From Anaerolineae bacterium (lineage in GTDB: Bacteria; Chloroflexota; Anaerolineae; Anaerolineales; UBA4823): a stretch of DNA of 35,414 bases. The notes beneath the pieces were generated by a model. It was given only the letters and a program-made list of their open reading frames with translations, did not search any database and was not told the DNA's origin. Position 1 is the first letter of the stretch. Every line of letters begins with the position of its first letter. A program made the position numbers and the translations under genes. Of this stretch, positions 1-7,718 are shown piece by piece. The stretch covers positions 1 through 35,414 of the forward strand of contig QEXX01000010.1 of the NCBI GenBank assembly GCA_003130835.1, given 5' to 3'.

Positions 1-2
1 TT

Positions 3-170
3 CCCGAACATGAAACCCTAACCAAATTGCTCAACCTGATTGAAGCTGAACTCAACGATCCTCTCGCACAAAAGTGGCTCTCCCCGGAAACCTACCAACG
101 CTTTGAACAACTGCGGAATCAAGTCAGCCGTACCCAAACCTCACCTCCGCTTACGGACCAGAGAGAATGA
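3..170 (+). CDS. C-terminal fragment of a gene cut by the window edge
   Basis: An open frame enters from the left edge and ends at TGA 168-170, giving about 55 residues that end in TSPPLTDQRE. It is hydrophilic and looks helical (for example LTKLLNLIEAELNDPLAQKW), with no domain I recognise. Its stop overlaps the ATG of the next gene in an ATGA arrangement at 167-170, which implies translational coupling and a shared operon with the downstream membrane protein. The start, full length and function lie outside the window. That this is a real gene end rests mainly on the ATGA junction. Confidence 0.6.
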   Translation, partial: PEHETLTKLLNLIEAELNDPLAQKWLSPETYQRFEQLRNQVSRTQTSPPLTDQRE

Positions 171-1444
171 GACCCAAAAAGACCCTGCTTTCTTCAGGAT
201 ATTTCTTTGTCCACAACCTCATCGGTGGTTACCATAGTTGGGGACTAGCTCGCCTGTTGGTTTTGATCGGTTTGGGAATTTGTTTGAGTATGATTTGGGG
301 AGGTGTCCTAGAGAGAGAAACGCTGTCCCTCCTAACCGAAAGATACAAAGCGCTGCCGATAATCCGTTGGTTACCCAATCCAATCTCGATGTTGTTGCTG
401 ACCCCCTTCCATTGGGCATCTCTGCGGTTCTATCTCCTGCCCATCTTTACCTTTATCCTGGCTTGGCTTTTATGTGCCCGCTATCTTCAAGACATTTATA
501 ATCTCCCCAGCTTGAAGGCGTGCCTTCGCTATCTTTTTGCCTGTCTTTTCGGAATGGGTTATCCTACATTGACAATCGCTGCTGCGGAAGAGAATGAAAA
601 ACCTGTTGATTCATCCTATCTCCCCGACATTGGAGGACCTGGCTATCTTGAGATCCGATCGGGATATGCCGTTGCCGTCAGTAGCCCTCAGGCAACTTCG
701 AATATCTATGGCGAAGGGCTTCACTTTCTGCAGCGTGGCGAAAAGGTCGAGGAAATCGCCGATCTGAACGATCAAACCGATCGGATTGAAGCCGTTAGTG
801 CTTTCACCCATGAAGGCGTCGCCATCCGTCTCTCCGATATCCATTTCGGTTATCGTTTGAAGACAACCCCCGCAATAGATGCTAAATCACGGGAAAAGGC
901 GACCAAGCCTTATCTCTTTTCTACCCACGCATTGCGGTATCTGCTCCAGAGCCGCGTAGTGACCGAACAGGGCTTAACCGATTGGCGAATGATGGTCAAG
1001 GGGATGATTCGCTCAACCATTAGCGACTTCATCTACCAACACACAGTTCGTGAGCTACTCAAACCACCTGCGGATTACAACCCTTATGCAGACCTGAAGA
1101 AACTATTTCAATCTCGAGCTTTTCGGGAACGTTTACGGAAAATGGGCACAGAGCTTTTATGGATCAATCTCGGCTTATTCGATCTTGAAAAAGAGGCCTA
1201 TAAACAAGCCCTTTTGGAAACTTGGCAACCCCAAACAGCGCTTCCTCAAACAATTTCAGAACCATCCAGGGGCGATAACTTCCCCGATCAGGACGAAACC
1301 AACCTCGCTCGCTTTCAACTCATTGAAGAACTACTTCAAAGGCTAGACCAAAACCCCGCAGGAGAAGACCCGCTCAAGACGATTCGCTACTACCTTCGTT
1401 CAATTTCTCATCCTACCAATCCATCCGTTTCTGATCAGGAATAA
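167..1444 (+). CDS. Membrane protein with SPFH/Band-7-like region
   Basis: This 425-residue protein has hydrophobic segments at about 27-48, 88-107 and 118-140, then a soluble C-terminal half. Residues about 160-232 resemble an SPFH/Band-7 core: a GYAVAV strand, then GEGLHFLQRGEKVEEIADL, then EAVSAFTHEGVAIRLSDIHF and GYRL. This matches the family pattern of a strand, 'GLHF', and a strand following 'TKDGV'. SPFH proteins are membrane scaffolds, but this match was made by eye and is not certain. The C-terminus (about 250-425) is helical and charged. The start ATG overlaps the upstream stop (ATGA), so it is translated with the preceding gene. The function is otherwise unknown, and it could simply be a lineage-specific membrane protein. 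Confidence 0.75.
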   Translation: MRPKKTLLSSGYFFVHNLIGGYHSWGLARLLVLIGLGICLSMIWGGVLERETLSLLTERYKALPIIRWLPNPISMLLLTPFHWASLRFYLLPIFTFILAWLLCARYLQDIYNLPSLKACLRYLFACLFGMGYPTLTIAAAEENEKPVDSSYLPDIGGPGYLEIRSGYAVAVSSPQATSNIYGEGLHFLQRGEKVEEIADLNDQTDRIEAVSAFTHEGVAIRLSDIHFGYRLKTTPAIDAKSREKATKPYLFSTHALRYLLQSRVVTEQGLTDWRMMVKGMIRSTISDFIYQHTVRELLKPPADYNPYADLKKLFQSRAFRERLRKMGTELLWINLGLFDLEKEAYKQALLETWQPQTALPQTISEPSRGDNFPDQDETNLARFQLIEELLQRLDQNPAGEDPLKTIRYYLRSISHPTNPSVSDQE

Positions 1445-1728
1445 AAGGACTATCATCCTTCCAACGGATTATGTTGCCGAGACACAGATAGCTGATGGAT
1501 AAGCTCCTGCCCTGAGAGGAAAGAAAGGGCAAAAACAGAAATCACTTGCCTAGTCAGCATCTTCCATCAGAGCAGGCAGAACGGGTTGTCGTCTTGCCAA
1601 AGAGAGGGACTCCAATGCTGGGCGGATACCCAGCCAAAGATAACGAACAACACGCCCAAACCTCCATTATTCTCCATCCACCTTTAGGTTATAATCATGG
1701 GCTTAGCCTATCTACTCAAGGAATAGCT
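1445..1728. other. Gene-free leader region upstream of lipM
   Basis: These 284 bases hold no convincing gene. An open frame continues through it from a TTG at 1546 into lipM, but it has no ribosome-binding site and the lipM promoter lies inside it. Visible structure: CTGATGGA near 1493 can pair with TCCATCAG near 1564, GCCCT can pair with AGGGC inside that span, and GCTGGG/CCCAGC forms a hairpin at 1617-1634. I compared it with common riboswitch, 6S and SRP RNA patterns from memory and found no match. A small RNA or decayed sequence are both possible. Confidence 0.4.
1690..1695 (+). promoter_or_regulatory. -10 box of lipM (TATAAT)
   Basis: A consensus TATAAT lies 33 bases before the lipM ATG. 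No good -35 hexamer is visible at the expected distance. Its position inside the longer TTG-initiated frame argues that translation starts at 1729, where AAGGA at 1718-1722 is correctly spaced. Confidence 0.5.
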
Positions 1729-2595
1729 ATGCAGACGACCTGGCGACTGCTCATCACTCCCCCTGCACGCGGCGCTTGGAATATGGCCGTTGACGAAGCC
1801 ATCTTGGAAGCCAGCGGAAAACAGCTCGTCCCACCCACGTTACGCTTATATAGCTGGCATCCCCCTTGTTTATCTCTTGGCTATGCGCAGCCTGTTTCAG
1901 ATGTTAACTTACCCGCTTTGCTCTCCAACGGCTGGGACTTGGTTAGACGCCCCACTGGCGGGAGAGCCATCCTTCACACCGACGAACTAACTTACGCGGT
2001 TATCGGCCCATCCAACGAACCTCGCTTGCAAGGCAGCGTTTTAGAAAGCTATCAACGTCTCTCGCAAGCCCTGCTCAAAGCATTAGCCTTGCTCCACATT
2101 CCTGCTCAAGCCAAACCGCTCAGCTCAACGGTCTCTTCTTCCCCCTCTGCGCCTTCCGCCACATCCGCTCCATCCAGTACCCCATCTCACATCGCAAACC
2201 CGGTTTGTTTTGAGACCCCTTCAAACTATGAAATCCTAGCTAACGGGAAAAAGATTATCGGCAGTGCGCAAGCCAGGCGCAAGGATGGTGTCTTGCAGCA
2301 TGGCTCTTTTCCATTATGTGGAGATCTCACCCGTATCCTACAAGTTCTAGCCTTTCCAGACGAAACAGCCCGTCAGCAGGCAAAAACCCGCTTGCAGCAA
2401 CACGCCACAACAGCAGAACAGGTTCTGGGAGAGCCGCTGAGTTGGCAAGCAGCCGCCAATGCCTTTGTGCAGGCATTTGAACAAACTCTTGACCTCCGCT
2501 TCGTCAAAGCTGACTTGAACGGCTTTGAAATCGCCCGTGCCGAGGAGCTCTACCAAGAGAAATACACCAGCTTAAGTTGGAATCACCGCATCTAA
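1729..2595 (+). CDS. lipM: LipM-type octanoyltransferase / lipoate-protein ligase family
   Basis: This 288-residue cytosolic enzyme of the biotin/lipoate protein ligase fold attaches octanoyl or lipoyl groups to carrier domains. Key features are RRPTGGRA (73-80), then CFETPSNYEI with the likely nucleophile Cys160, Lys174/175, GSAQAR (178-183) and LQHGS (189-193). The cysteine in a CFxxPSxYE setting is typical of LipM; LplA ligases lack it. The ATG at 1729 was chosen because AAGGA stands 6 bases upstream and TATAAT lies at 1690-1695. Residues about 132-155 form a Ser/Pro/Ala-rich low-complexity insert just before the catalytic cysteine, which I do not expect in the family. A likely acceptor in this window is the E2 lipoyl domain encoded at 17025. 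It converges with the DUF4230 gene, 7 bases apart. Confidence 0.85.
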   Translation: MQTTWRLLITPPARGAWNMAVDEAILEASGKQLVPPTLRLYSWHPPCLSLGYAQPVSDVNLPALLSNGWDLVRRPTGGRAILHTDELTYAVIGPSNEPRLQGSVLESYQRLSQALLKALALLHIPAQAKPLSSTVSSSPSAPSATSAPSSTPSHIANPVCFETPSNYEILANGKKIIGSAQARRKDGVLQHGSFPLCGDLTRILQVLAFPDETARQQAKTRLQQHATTAEQVLGEPLSWQAAANAFVQAFEQTLDLRFVKADLNGFEIARAEELYQEKYTSLSWNHRI

Positions 2596-2602
2596 CCGTT
2601 CG

Positions 2603-3280
2603 CTACTCTTCAAAGACAACATCCCGATAGCCCAGTTGCAAAAATAGGCGCAAAAGGTAGGTTTGGGCGTTTTTGCTTGCCTGCTCCAGAATGCCATCCT
2701 CAAGCGCAGCTTTCCGAATCTCTTCTTCGGCAGCACGGCGAGCTTCGGTCTCCAATTGAATATTCCCCTTGGTCAACACGCCGGTTTCGCGGTCGTAAAC
2801 GTAAGATTTGGCATTGTCCAAGGTGGCGATAAAGATTTCTGCAGGGGGCAAACGCACAAATAAAACCCCGTTTTCCAAGCGCAAATCCTTTGGACTCAGT
2901 TTCTCCAAATCCACTCCAGCAATTACCACCCCATGTGCAACCAATAAGAGGCGGTCTCCGAATAGGAAGCCAAATGTCCCTTGACCACTTTCCGCTGTAA
3001 TCACTTTTTCCACCGAATACTGAATGGTCTCCAACCGCGCCAGAGAGCGAATAGAGTGAATGATGGTGACCGGATCAGGGATGATGGTCGGAGTGGGATT
3101 GAGAACCTGTGCTACTTGCGTGCTGACATTTTGGGTCAGCTCAGAGAGAGGTTGGATAGCCGATTGGGCTTGCTGTAGGCTCTTTTCGACGGTATTGACG
3201 AGCAGATAACCGATCAATAACAAGACGCCGATCACTAAGAAACCAAAAAGAATAAAAACAAAGTTATTGCGATTTTCCAT
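2603..3280 (-). CDS. DUF4230 membrane-anchored protein
   Basis: This 225-residue protein has one N-terminal membrane helix (about 7-29), a Ser/Gln-rich linker, and a soluble domain that looks like DUF4230: SLARLETIQYSVEKV near 85-100, FGDRLLLVAHGVVIAGVDL, then VRLPPAEIF and a helical tail. The DUF4230 function is unknown; the domain probably lies outside the membrane. The ATG at 3280 was preferred over an upstream in-frame start (3358) because TATAAT lies only 7 bases before it, so the longer form would start upstream of the promoter. There is no ribosome-binding site, which fits a leaderless transcript. It is divergent from the DUF503 gene, with 58 bases between the ATGs. Confidence 0.75.
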   Translation of the reverse strand: MENRNNFVFILFGFLVIGVLLLIGYLLVNTVEKSLQQAQSAIQPLSELTQNVSTQVAQVLNPTPTIIPDPVTIIHSIRSLARLETIQYSVEKVITAESGQGTFGFLFGDRLLLVAHGVVIAGVDLEKLSPKDLRLENGVLFVRLPPAEIFIATLDNAKSYVYDRETGVLTKGNIQLETEARRAAEEEIRKAALEDGILEQASKNAQTYLLRLFLQLGYRDVVFEE

Positions 3281-3287
3281 AAAACTT

Positions 3288-3293
3288 ATTATA
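3288..3293 (-). promoter_or_regulatory. -10 box of DUF4230 gene (TATAAT), leaderless geometry
   Basis: Read on the minus strand, TATAAT is followed by 7 bases and then the ATG, so transcription should start at or next to the A of the start codon. No clear -35 is seen. Confidence 0.5.
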
Positions 3294-3338
3294 CTAGCCA
3301 AAAGCACTGAGTTCCTAGAAATCTTCATCAATTCGTCA

Positions 3339-3623
3339 ATGACTGTCGGATTACTCACTCTTCATTTACAAATCCCCGGTTGTCGATCCCTAAAAGAAAA
3401 ACGGAGTCGAATCAAACCGCTCATTGCCCGCCTGAGGCGCGAGTTCAACGTCTCGGTTGCCGAGATGGATTATCAAGATACTTGGCAAGATGCCCTCTTA
3501 ATAGTTGCAACGGTCAGCAACCATCAAGATCATTCCCAACGGTCTTTACAAGCAGTCACCGATTGGATTGAACGCTGTTGGCCAGATGTAACGGTGGTCA
3601 ACGACACTTACGAATTTCTTTAA
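3339..3623 (+). CDS. DUF503 family protein (YlxP-like)
   Basis: This 94-residue protein has the DUF503 pattern: MTVGLLTLHLQIPGCRSLKEKR at the N-terminus, then RIKPLIARLRREFNVSVAEM, then the ending VVNDTYEFL. Family members are small cytosolic proteins often found in ribosome-maturation neighbourhoods; the biochemical role is not established. The ATG at 3339 matches the family N-terminus exactly. An upstream in-frame TTG at 3267 would only add residues read through the divergent promoter. It is followed 12 bases later by the SDR gene, probably in one transcript. Confidence 0.85.
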   Translation: MTVGLLTLHLQIPGCRSLKEKRSRIKPLIARLRREFNVSVAEMDYQDTWQDALLIVATVSNHQDHSQRSLQAVTDWIERCWPDVTVVNDTYEFL

Positions 3624-3635
3624 TTGGAGCACAAG

Positions 3636-4427
3636 ATGGAATTGAAACTTGCAGGATTACGCGCCCTAATCACCGGTGCCAGTCGCGGCTTAGGTTTCGC
3701 TACGGCTCTAAAATTAGCCTCAGAAGGGGTACACTTAGCCATCAACAGCCGCAATGAGGAAAATCTGAAACAAGCTGCCCTTCAAATCGAGCAAGCCACC
3801 TCAGTAAAACCGCTAGTCATCGCAGGTGATGTCACCCAAAAAGAAGGCGCCATTCAAGTTGTACAACAAGCCATCGATGCCTTGGGAGGCTTAGACTTGC
3901 TCACGACCAACGCCGGAGGCCCCCCTCCCGCTAAGTTTGAAGAAATTGACGATACCCTTTGGCAAAACGCTTTTGAATCGTGCTTGATGATGCATGTCCG
4001 CCTGATTCGGGCTGCCCTACCTGCCTTGCGTCAGTCCCAAGCTGCTTCGGTCGTGACTTTTACGTCTTATTCCGCCAAACAACCGATCCCCAATTTGATT
4101 CTCTCCAACACCTTGCGAGCAGGCGTGCTGGGCTTGACCAAAAGCTTATCTCAAGAATACGGGCCCCAGGGGATTCGCTTCAACTCCGTCCTGCCGGCTT
4201 GGATCGAAACCGAACGGGTGATCTCTCTCATGCAAAATCGTGCCCAAATTAACCAAACCAGCCTCGAAGAAGAGATTCAAAAACAAGCCCAACAGAGCGT
4301 ATTTGGTCGAATGGGAACCGCCGAGGAACTCGCCAACGCGGTCGTGTTTCTTCTATCGCCACTTTCATCCTATATTACCGGTGTTATGCTCACCGTAGAT
4401 GGCGGGATGTACAAAGCCCTCTATTAA
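3636..4427 (+). CDS. SDR-family oxidoreductase with altered catalytic motif
   Basis: This 263-residue Rossmann-fold protein of the short-chain dehydrogenase family, BKR-like, has the nucleotide-binding TGASRGLG (13-20), NAGG (92-95), a Ser near 144, and a C-terminal VDGGM. Where a normal SDR has YxxxK, it has SNTLR, so Tyr is replaced by Ser157 and Lys by Arg161. A BKR-like SDR subgroup without the standard tetrad is known, and the PIPNLxLSNxLRxG sequence looks like it. The substrate is unknown, and classical ketoreductase chemistry should not be assumed. The ATG at 3636 was chosen because GGAG (3626-3629) sits 6 bases upstream; a TTG at 3624 is the alternative. It lies 12 bases after DUF503. 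Confidence 0.85.
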   Translation: MELKLAGLRALITGASRGLGFATALKLASEGVHLAINSRNEENLKQAALQIEQATSVKPLVIAGDVTQKEGAIQVVQQAIDALGGLDLLTTNAGGPPPAKFEEIDDTLWQNAFESCLMMHVRLIRAALPALRQSQAASVVTFTSYSAKQPIPNLILSNTLRAGVLGLTKSLSQEYGPQGIRFNSVLPAWIETERVISLMQNRAQINQTSLEEEIQKQAQQSVFGRMGTAEELANAVVFLLSPLSSYITGVMLTVDGGMYKALY

Positions 4428-4455
4428 TCTTCTTGCCAGATGGCATCGCACAACT

Positions 4456-5388
4456 TTATGGCGAAGAAGTGGGCATAGAAAAGGGTTCCTCTCCCTTCAA
4501 TAGGTTGGTGAAGCGATCTCGCTGCAAGCTGGTGTGCTCCGCAAGGAGATGTTGGGTAACCTGGATCACCGCTTTAAGCGTGCCTTCAAGGTCACGGCTC
4601 AGGATTTGGCTAGCGGGAATCGGCTCTCCAAAGGATAGACAGGGCATTAACTTCTCTCTCTGGCGACGGACAAGTTGTTCCGCCATTTGGATGTACTCAG
4701 CGATGACGAACTTTTGACGTAAGGTCGAGCCAAAGCGCGTCAGCGGATGCCGCAAATATCGCTCCAAAAGCACATGGCTACAGATAACCGTCTGCACCAT
4801 CGTTTGAGGAACGCGTTGGAGAAGCAAAGCAACGCTCTCCGACCACTTCTCAAGATAAAGCCGAGCCTCGGGATGAAAGGATGGATCTGGATCAACACCA
4901 CCGCTGGGGAAGATCAGCAAGGCCCCACCAGACTGCAGATGGCGAATTGCCTGGCGGAGTGCCCAAGCCCGACCATTCCCTTGACGAGGGACAAAGATCA
5001 AGAACCGTTCTAAAGAGGGCAAGCTACGCAAAAAAGTTAGCCCTGAAGCTAAGATACGTAAGTCTTTGCGGGGAATACAAGCTGGAATCAACAACCCATC
5101 GATGCTGCCCGGGTGATTTGCTGTCAAAAGCAACGAACCTTCGGCTGGAATGTGCGCCAAGCCGCGCACATAAATACCACGCACAAAACGCGGCAACACC
5201 CAACGCGCTGCTGTGCTGAAACCTTCTGCTCGAACAATGGCATCGAATTGGAGAGCCATCTCAACAAAGCGGTCAAGCGGTTTGCGCATGAGCCAATCGA
5301 TGAGCGGTTTCAGCCAAGACTGGCGTTTGATGCCCAAGAGATGATAAAATTCTTCGAGAAGTGATTGACGAAGTTCAGGATAATTCAT
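4456..5388 (-). CDS. PlsC-like acyltransferase
   Basis: This 310-residue protein of the glycerol-phosphate acyltransferase superfamily carries the catalytic HxxxxD as NHPGSID (His92, Asp97). A substrate-binding FPSGG block follows near residue 161. The N-terminal ~60 residues are helical. Such enzymes transfer an acyl chain to a glycerolipid or related acceptor at the inner membrane face. The acceptor cannot be told from sequence, and the length and divergence suggest it is not the main 1-acylglycerol-3-phosphate acyltransferase. The ATG at 5388 is preferred to 5454 because a -10-like TATACT lies 7 bases before it and would be inside the longer form. It converges with the SDR gene. Confidence 0.8.
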   Translation of the reverse strand: MNYPELRQSLLEEFYHLLGIKRQSWLKPLIDWLMRKPLDRFVEMALQFDAIVRAEGFSTAARWVLPRFVRGIYVRGLAHIPAEGSLLLTANHPGSIDGLLIPACIPRKDLRILASGLTFLRSLPSLERFLIFVPRQGNGRAWALRQAIRHLQSGGALLIFPSGGVDPDPSFHPEARLYLEKWSESVALLLQRVPQTMVQTVICSHVLLERYLRHPLTRFGSTLRQKFVIAEYIQMAEQLVRRQREKLMPCLSFGEPIPASQILSRDLEGTLKAVIQVTQHLLAEHTSLQRDRFTNLLKGEEPFSMPTSSP

Positions 5389-5395
5389 GATAAAA

Positions 5396-5424
5396 AGTAT
5401 AGCATATTTGTTCTCAGTTCTGAG
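5396..5424 (-). promoter_or_regulatory. Promoter of acyltransferase gene with palindrome at -35
   Basis: The minus strand shows TATACT (5396-5401), followed by 7 bases and the ATG. At the -35 position there is no consensus hexamer but a perfect palindrome, CTCAGAACTGAG (5413-5424), which could be an activator or repressor site. Confidence 0.4.
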
Positions 5425-5473
5425 TGCCCAAAGTCGCAGGGACTTTTTATGCAAACTCGGGCAGGCGACGGCC

Positions 5474-5499
5474 TCTATCGATGCAAACGTATCGATAGA
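5474..5499. repeat. 9-bp-arm inverted repeat
   Basis: TCTATCGAT (5474-5482) and ATCGATAGA (5491-5499) are perfect inverted arms around an 8-base loop. The repeat lies between the divergent acyltransferase and C_GCAxxG_C_C genes. It has no T-run, so an operator is more likely than a terminator. Confidence 0.45.
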
Positions 5500-5610
5500 T
5501 AAATGGTCAATTTATTCCTTATAAGTCGCAACATCGGGCTTTGATCGCCTATTGAAACACCAAGCGTATCGTTGATCACAATATTCATCTAAAGGAGCCA
5601 TTGATTTCGG

Positions 5611-6063
5611 ATGAACCGCAAAGACCTTGCCTTACAACGCTTTTCACAAGGGTATAACTGTGCCCAATCGGTTTTTACCGTTTTCGCCACTGAAAACGGC
5701 TTGGAGCTTGACACAGCCCGTCGGATCGCCGCTCTCTTTGGAGGGGGAATTGCACGCAGCGGCGAAGTGTGTGGAGCAATCAACGGCGGCTTGATGGCTC
5801 TTGGTCTAACGCTCGCCATGTCTGACCCCACCGACAGCGAAGCAAAGGATCATCTCAATCAACTGGGGCAGGAAATCATCCAGCGCTTTGAAGCGCGTTT
5901 TGGAGCGCGTCATTGCCGCACCTTAACCGGGTTAGACTTGCGCGATCCTCAAGATCATCACGCTGCGAAACAAAGCGGAGTCTTGCAAAATCAATGCCCC
6001 GAGTATGTGGCTTTTGTCGTCCAAAGCCTTGAAGACATTTTAGAATCCAAAGGAAACGAGTAA
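5611..6063 (+). CDS. C_GCAxxG_C_C family protein
   Basis: This 150-residue protein has the family's conserved cysteine pattern: YNCAQSV (Cys17), [10 protein letters not shown] (Cys54), [10 protein letters not shown] (Cys102) and QCPEYV (Cys129). The family is thought to be redox- or metal-related on account of its cysteines, but no activity is established. Only the ATG at 5611 is possible, as an in-frame TGA lies just upstream. AAAGGAG at 5591-5597 is 13 bases away, which is longer than usual. The yjbQ gene starts 5 bases after its stop, so the two are co-transcribed. Confidence 0.85.
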   Translation: MNRKDLALQRFSQGYNCAQSVFTVFATENGLELDTARRIAALFGGGIARSGEVCGAINGGLMALGLTLAMSDPTDSEAKDHLNQLGQEIIQRFEARFGARHCRTLTGLDLRDPQDHHAAKQSGVLQNQCPEYVAFVVQSLEDILESKGNE

Positions 6064-6067
6064 AGAG

Positions 6068-6487
6068 ATGAAATCCTACCGAAAAGAGTTATGGTTCAAC
6101 GTGCCAAGTCGGCGAGGCTTCATCAACATTACACCGCAGGTAGAGGAAGCCTTGCGTGAAAGTGGTATCCGTGAGGGATTGGTCTTAGTCAATGCGATGC
6201 ATATCACTGCATCGGTGTTCATCAATGATGACGAGTCGGGCTTACACCAAGACTATGACCGTTGGCTAGAAAAGCTAGCCCCCCATGAGCCGGTCGAGCA
6301 ATATTTACACAATCGTACCGGTGAAGACAACGCCGATGCCCATCTTAAACGGCAAATCATGGGGCGTGAAGTCGTGGTTGCCGTCACCAATGGGCGCCTT
6401 GATTTTGGGCCATGGGAGCAGATTTTCTATGGGGAATTCGATGGACGGCGCCGCAAACGGGTTTTGATCAAAATCATCGGCGAGTGA
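6068..6487 (+). CDS. yjbQ: YjbQ family protein (UPF0047)
   Basis: This 139-residue protein covers the whole YjbQ/UPF0047 family length. Visible family blocks include [20 protein letters not shown], then [12 protein letters not shown], then [26 protein letters not shown] split by short linkers, and a C-terminal RKRVLIKI. Some members show weak thiamine-phosphate synthase activity, but the physiological role is unclear. No other thiamine gene is nearby. It follows the C_GCAxxG_C_C gene by 5 bases and converges with the HisC-like gene; a REP-like inverted repeat separates the two. Confidence 0.88.
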   Translation: MKSYRKELWFNVPSRRGFINITPQVEEALRESGIREGLVLVNAMHITASVFINDDESGLHQDYDRWLEKLAPHEPVEQYLHNRTGEDNADAHLKRQIMGREVVVAVTNGRLDFGPWEQIFYGEFDGRRRKRVLIKIIGE

Positions 6488-6501
6488 ACCGCTTTAATAC
6501 A

Positions 6502-6550
6502 CCCTCACCCCAGCCCCTTTCACACTAGGAAAGAGGAAGTGGGGTGAGGG
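6502..6550. repeat. REP-like inverted repeat between convergent genes
   Basis: CCCTCACCCC (6502-6511) pairs with GGGGTGAGGG (6541-6550), and CTTTC (6517-6521) pairs with GAAAG (6529-6533) inside. The motif resembles the widespread CCCTCACCCC...GGGGTGAGGG repeat family of bacterial genomes. It sits between the 3' ends of yjbQ and the HisC-like gene and may act as a two-way transcription barrier, though there is no T-run. Confidence 0.6.
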
Positions 6551-6577
6551 CAATAACGGGGAGCGATACTAGCGATT

Positions 6578-7684
6578 TTATTGAGCGTAGAATTCGTGAG
6601 CTAGACGCACAAGCTTCTCATTCTCTTCATGGGTGCCGATGGTTACCCGCCACCAGCCATTGCGCCCAAAAATATCCTCTTGGCCGCGCAGAATGATGCC
6701 ATGCTGCTCGGCATACTTGATCATGTCTTTGCCTGGCTTGCCGGTATCGGTGCCGTCAAAGAGCATATAGTTTCCATACGAGTCGTAAACGGTTAAGCCC
6801 GGAATATCGGCTAAAGATTGTTTGTAGAACTCAATTTCGCGGCGGTTAAACTCAACCCGCAGACGCAAAGCCTCCCGATCTTCCAGAGCAGCCAAGGCAG
6901 CCCACATGGCAATGGTGCTGACGTTCCAGGGAATCAAGGTAGCGGCAATCTGCATGATCACGTCTCGATCGCCTAGCGCGTAACCAAAGCGCAAACCGGC
7001 TAGACCATACGCCTTGGAAAGCGTGCGCGAAATAATGACGTTTTTATAGTCCTTCACCAACTTCACCATCGACCGTTCGAGGTTCATGCCGGAATACTCA
7101 ATGTATGCCTCATCCACGATGAAGGGGATGCCCGTCTCAGCGATGCGGATTATATCTTTTTCGTCCATGAAGTTGCCGGTTGGGTTGTTAGGATGAGCCA
7201 CGACGATCACCTTGGTCTTGGGTGTGATCGCATTCAAAATTGCGTCGGCGTCAAACAAGATTTGCTTATCTTTATAGACCATCGAAGTGGAGACCAATTT
7301 CCCGCCCACAACCGTGCAGCGCAGTTTGTAGATGCCAAAACAAGGCGTTTGTTGGATGATCTCTTCGCCGGGGGCAACAAAAGAGCGGAAGACCATATCG
7401 AAGATTTCCGACGAGCCATTGCCTAAGAGCACATTCTCAGGTCCTGGCAGTCCGTTTAGTTCGGCAATCTTGCTACGCACCAACAAACCCTGGTCCATAT
7501 AACGGTTAGCTACACGAGCATATTTCTCGATGGCAGCTAAGACACTTTCTGAGGGCGGAATGGGATTTTCATTGGACATCATGCGGGCTAAGCTCGGATT
7601 CCGCCAAGCGAGCTCAATGTGCGGTGAGATGTACATGGGTACACCTTTGATCCAGGGAACAAAATAATCTTCAACTGGGGACAT
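6578..7684 (-). CDS. hisC: HisC-like class I/II aminotransferase
   Basis: This 368-residue fold-type I PLP enzyme resembles histidinol-phosphate aminotransferase. It shows SNEN (37-40), GNGSSE (88-93), HPNNPTGN (164-171), DEAYIEY (191-197), PLP Lys224 in SRTLSKAYGLAG, and an Arg at 232. HisC interconverts a beta-amino alcohol phosphate and its keto form. No other histidine gene is here. It ends a minus-strand set after a permease and a choline-kinase-like phosphotransferase, so an amino-alcohol phosphate other than histidinol phosphate is possible (inference). AAAGGAG lies just before the ATG. It probably has its own promoter at 7719-7724 beside a large inverted repeat. True HisC, or a CobD-like decarboxylase, remain alternatives. 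Confidence 0.85.
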   Translation of the reverse strand: MSPVEDYFVPWIKGVPMYISPHIELAWRNPSLARMMSNENPIPPSESVLAAIEKYARVANRYMDQGLLVRSKIAELNGLPGPENVLLGNGSSEIFDMVFRSFVAPGEEIIQQTPCFGIYKLRCTVVGGKLVSTSMVYKDKQILFDADAILNAITPKTKVIVVAHPNNPTGNFMDEKDIIRIAETGIPFIVDEAYIEYSGMNLERSMVKLVKDYKNVIISRTLSKAYGLAGLRFGYALGDRDVIMQIAATLIPWNVSTIAMWAALAALEDREALRLRVEFNRREIEFYKQSLADIPGLTVYDSYGNYMLFDGTDTGKPGKDMIKYAEQHGIILRGQEDIFGRNGWWRVTIGTHEENEKLVRLAHEFYAQ

Positions 7685-7718
7685 AGCAACTCCTTTTGGT
7701 TAAAATTTTCACAAGTAG

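Noticed and set aside
40-237. Small plus-strand frame at the left edge
   Set aside because: Overlaps both the end of the upstream gene and the start of the SPFH-like gene in another frame; the ATGA junction supports those two instead.
1546-1728. Extension of lipM from a TTG codon
   Set aside because: No ribosome-binding site, a -10 box lies inside the extension, and the LipM fold begins at residue 1 of the shorter form.
1445-1728. Possible structured RNA (6S, SRP or riboswitch)
   Set aside because: Some stems pair, but no conserved core of a class I know was found; it was listed only as a gene-free region.
6068-6487. Dedicated thiamine gene cluster around yjbQ
   Set aside because: No other thiamine gene lies in the window, and neighbours do not support it.
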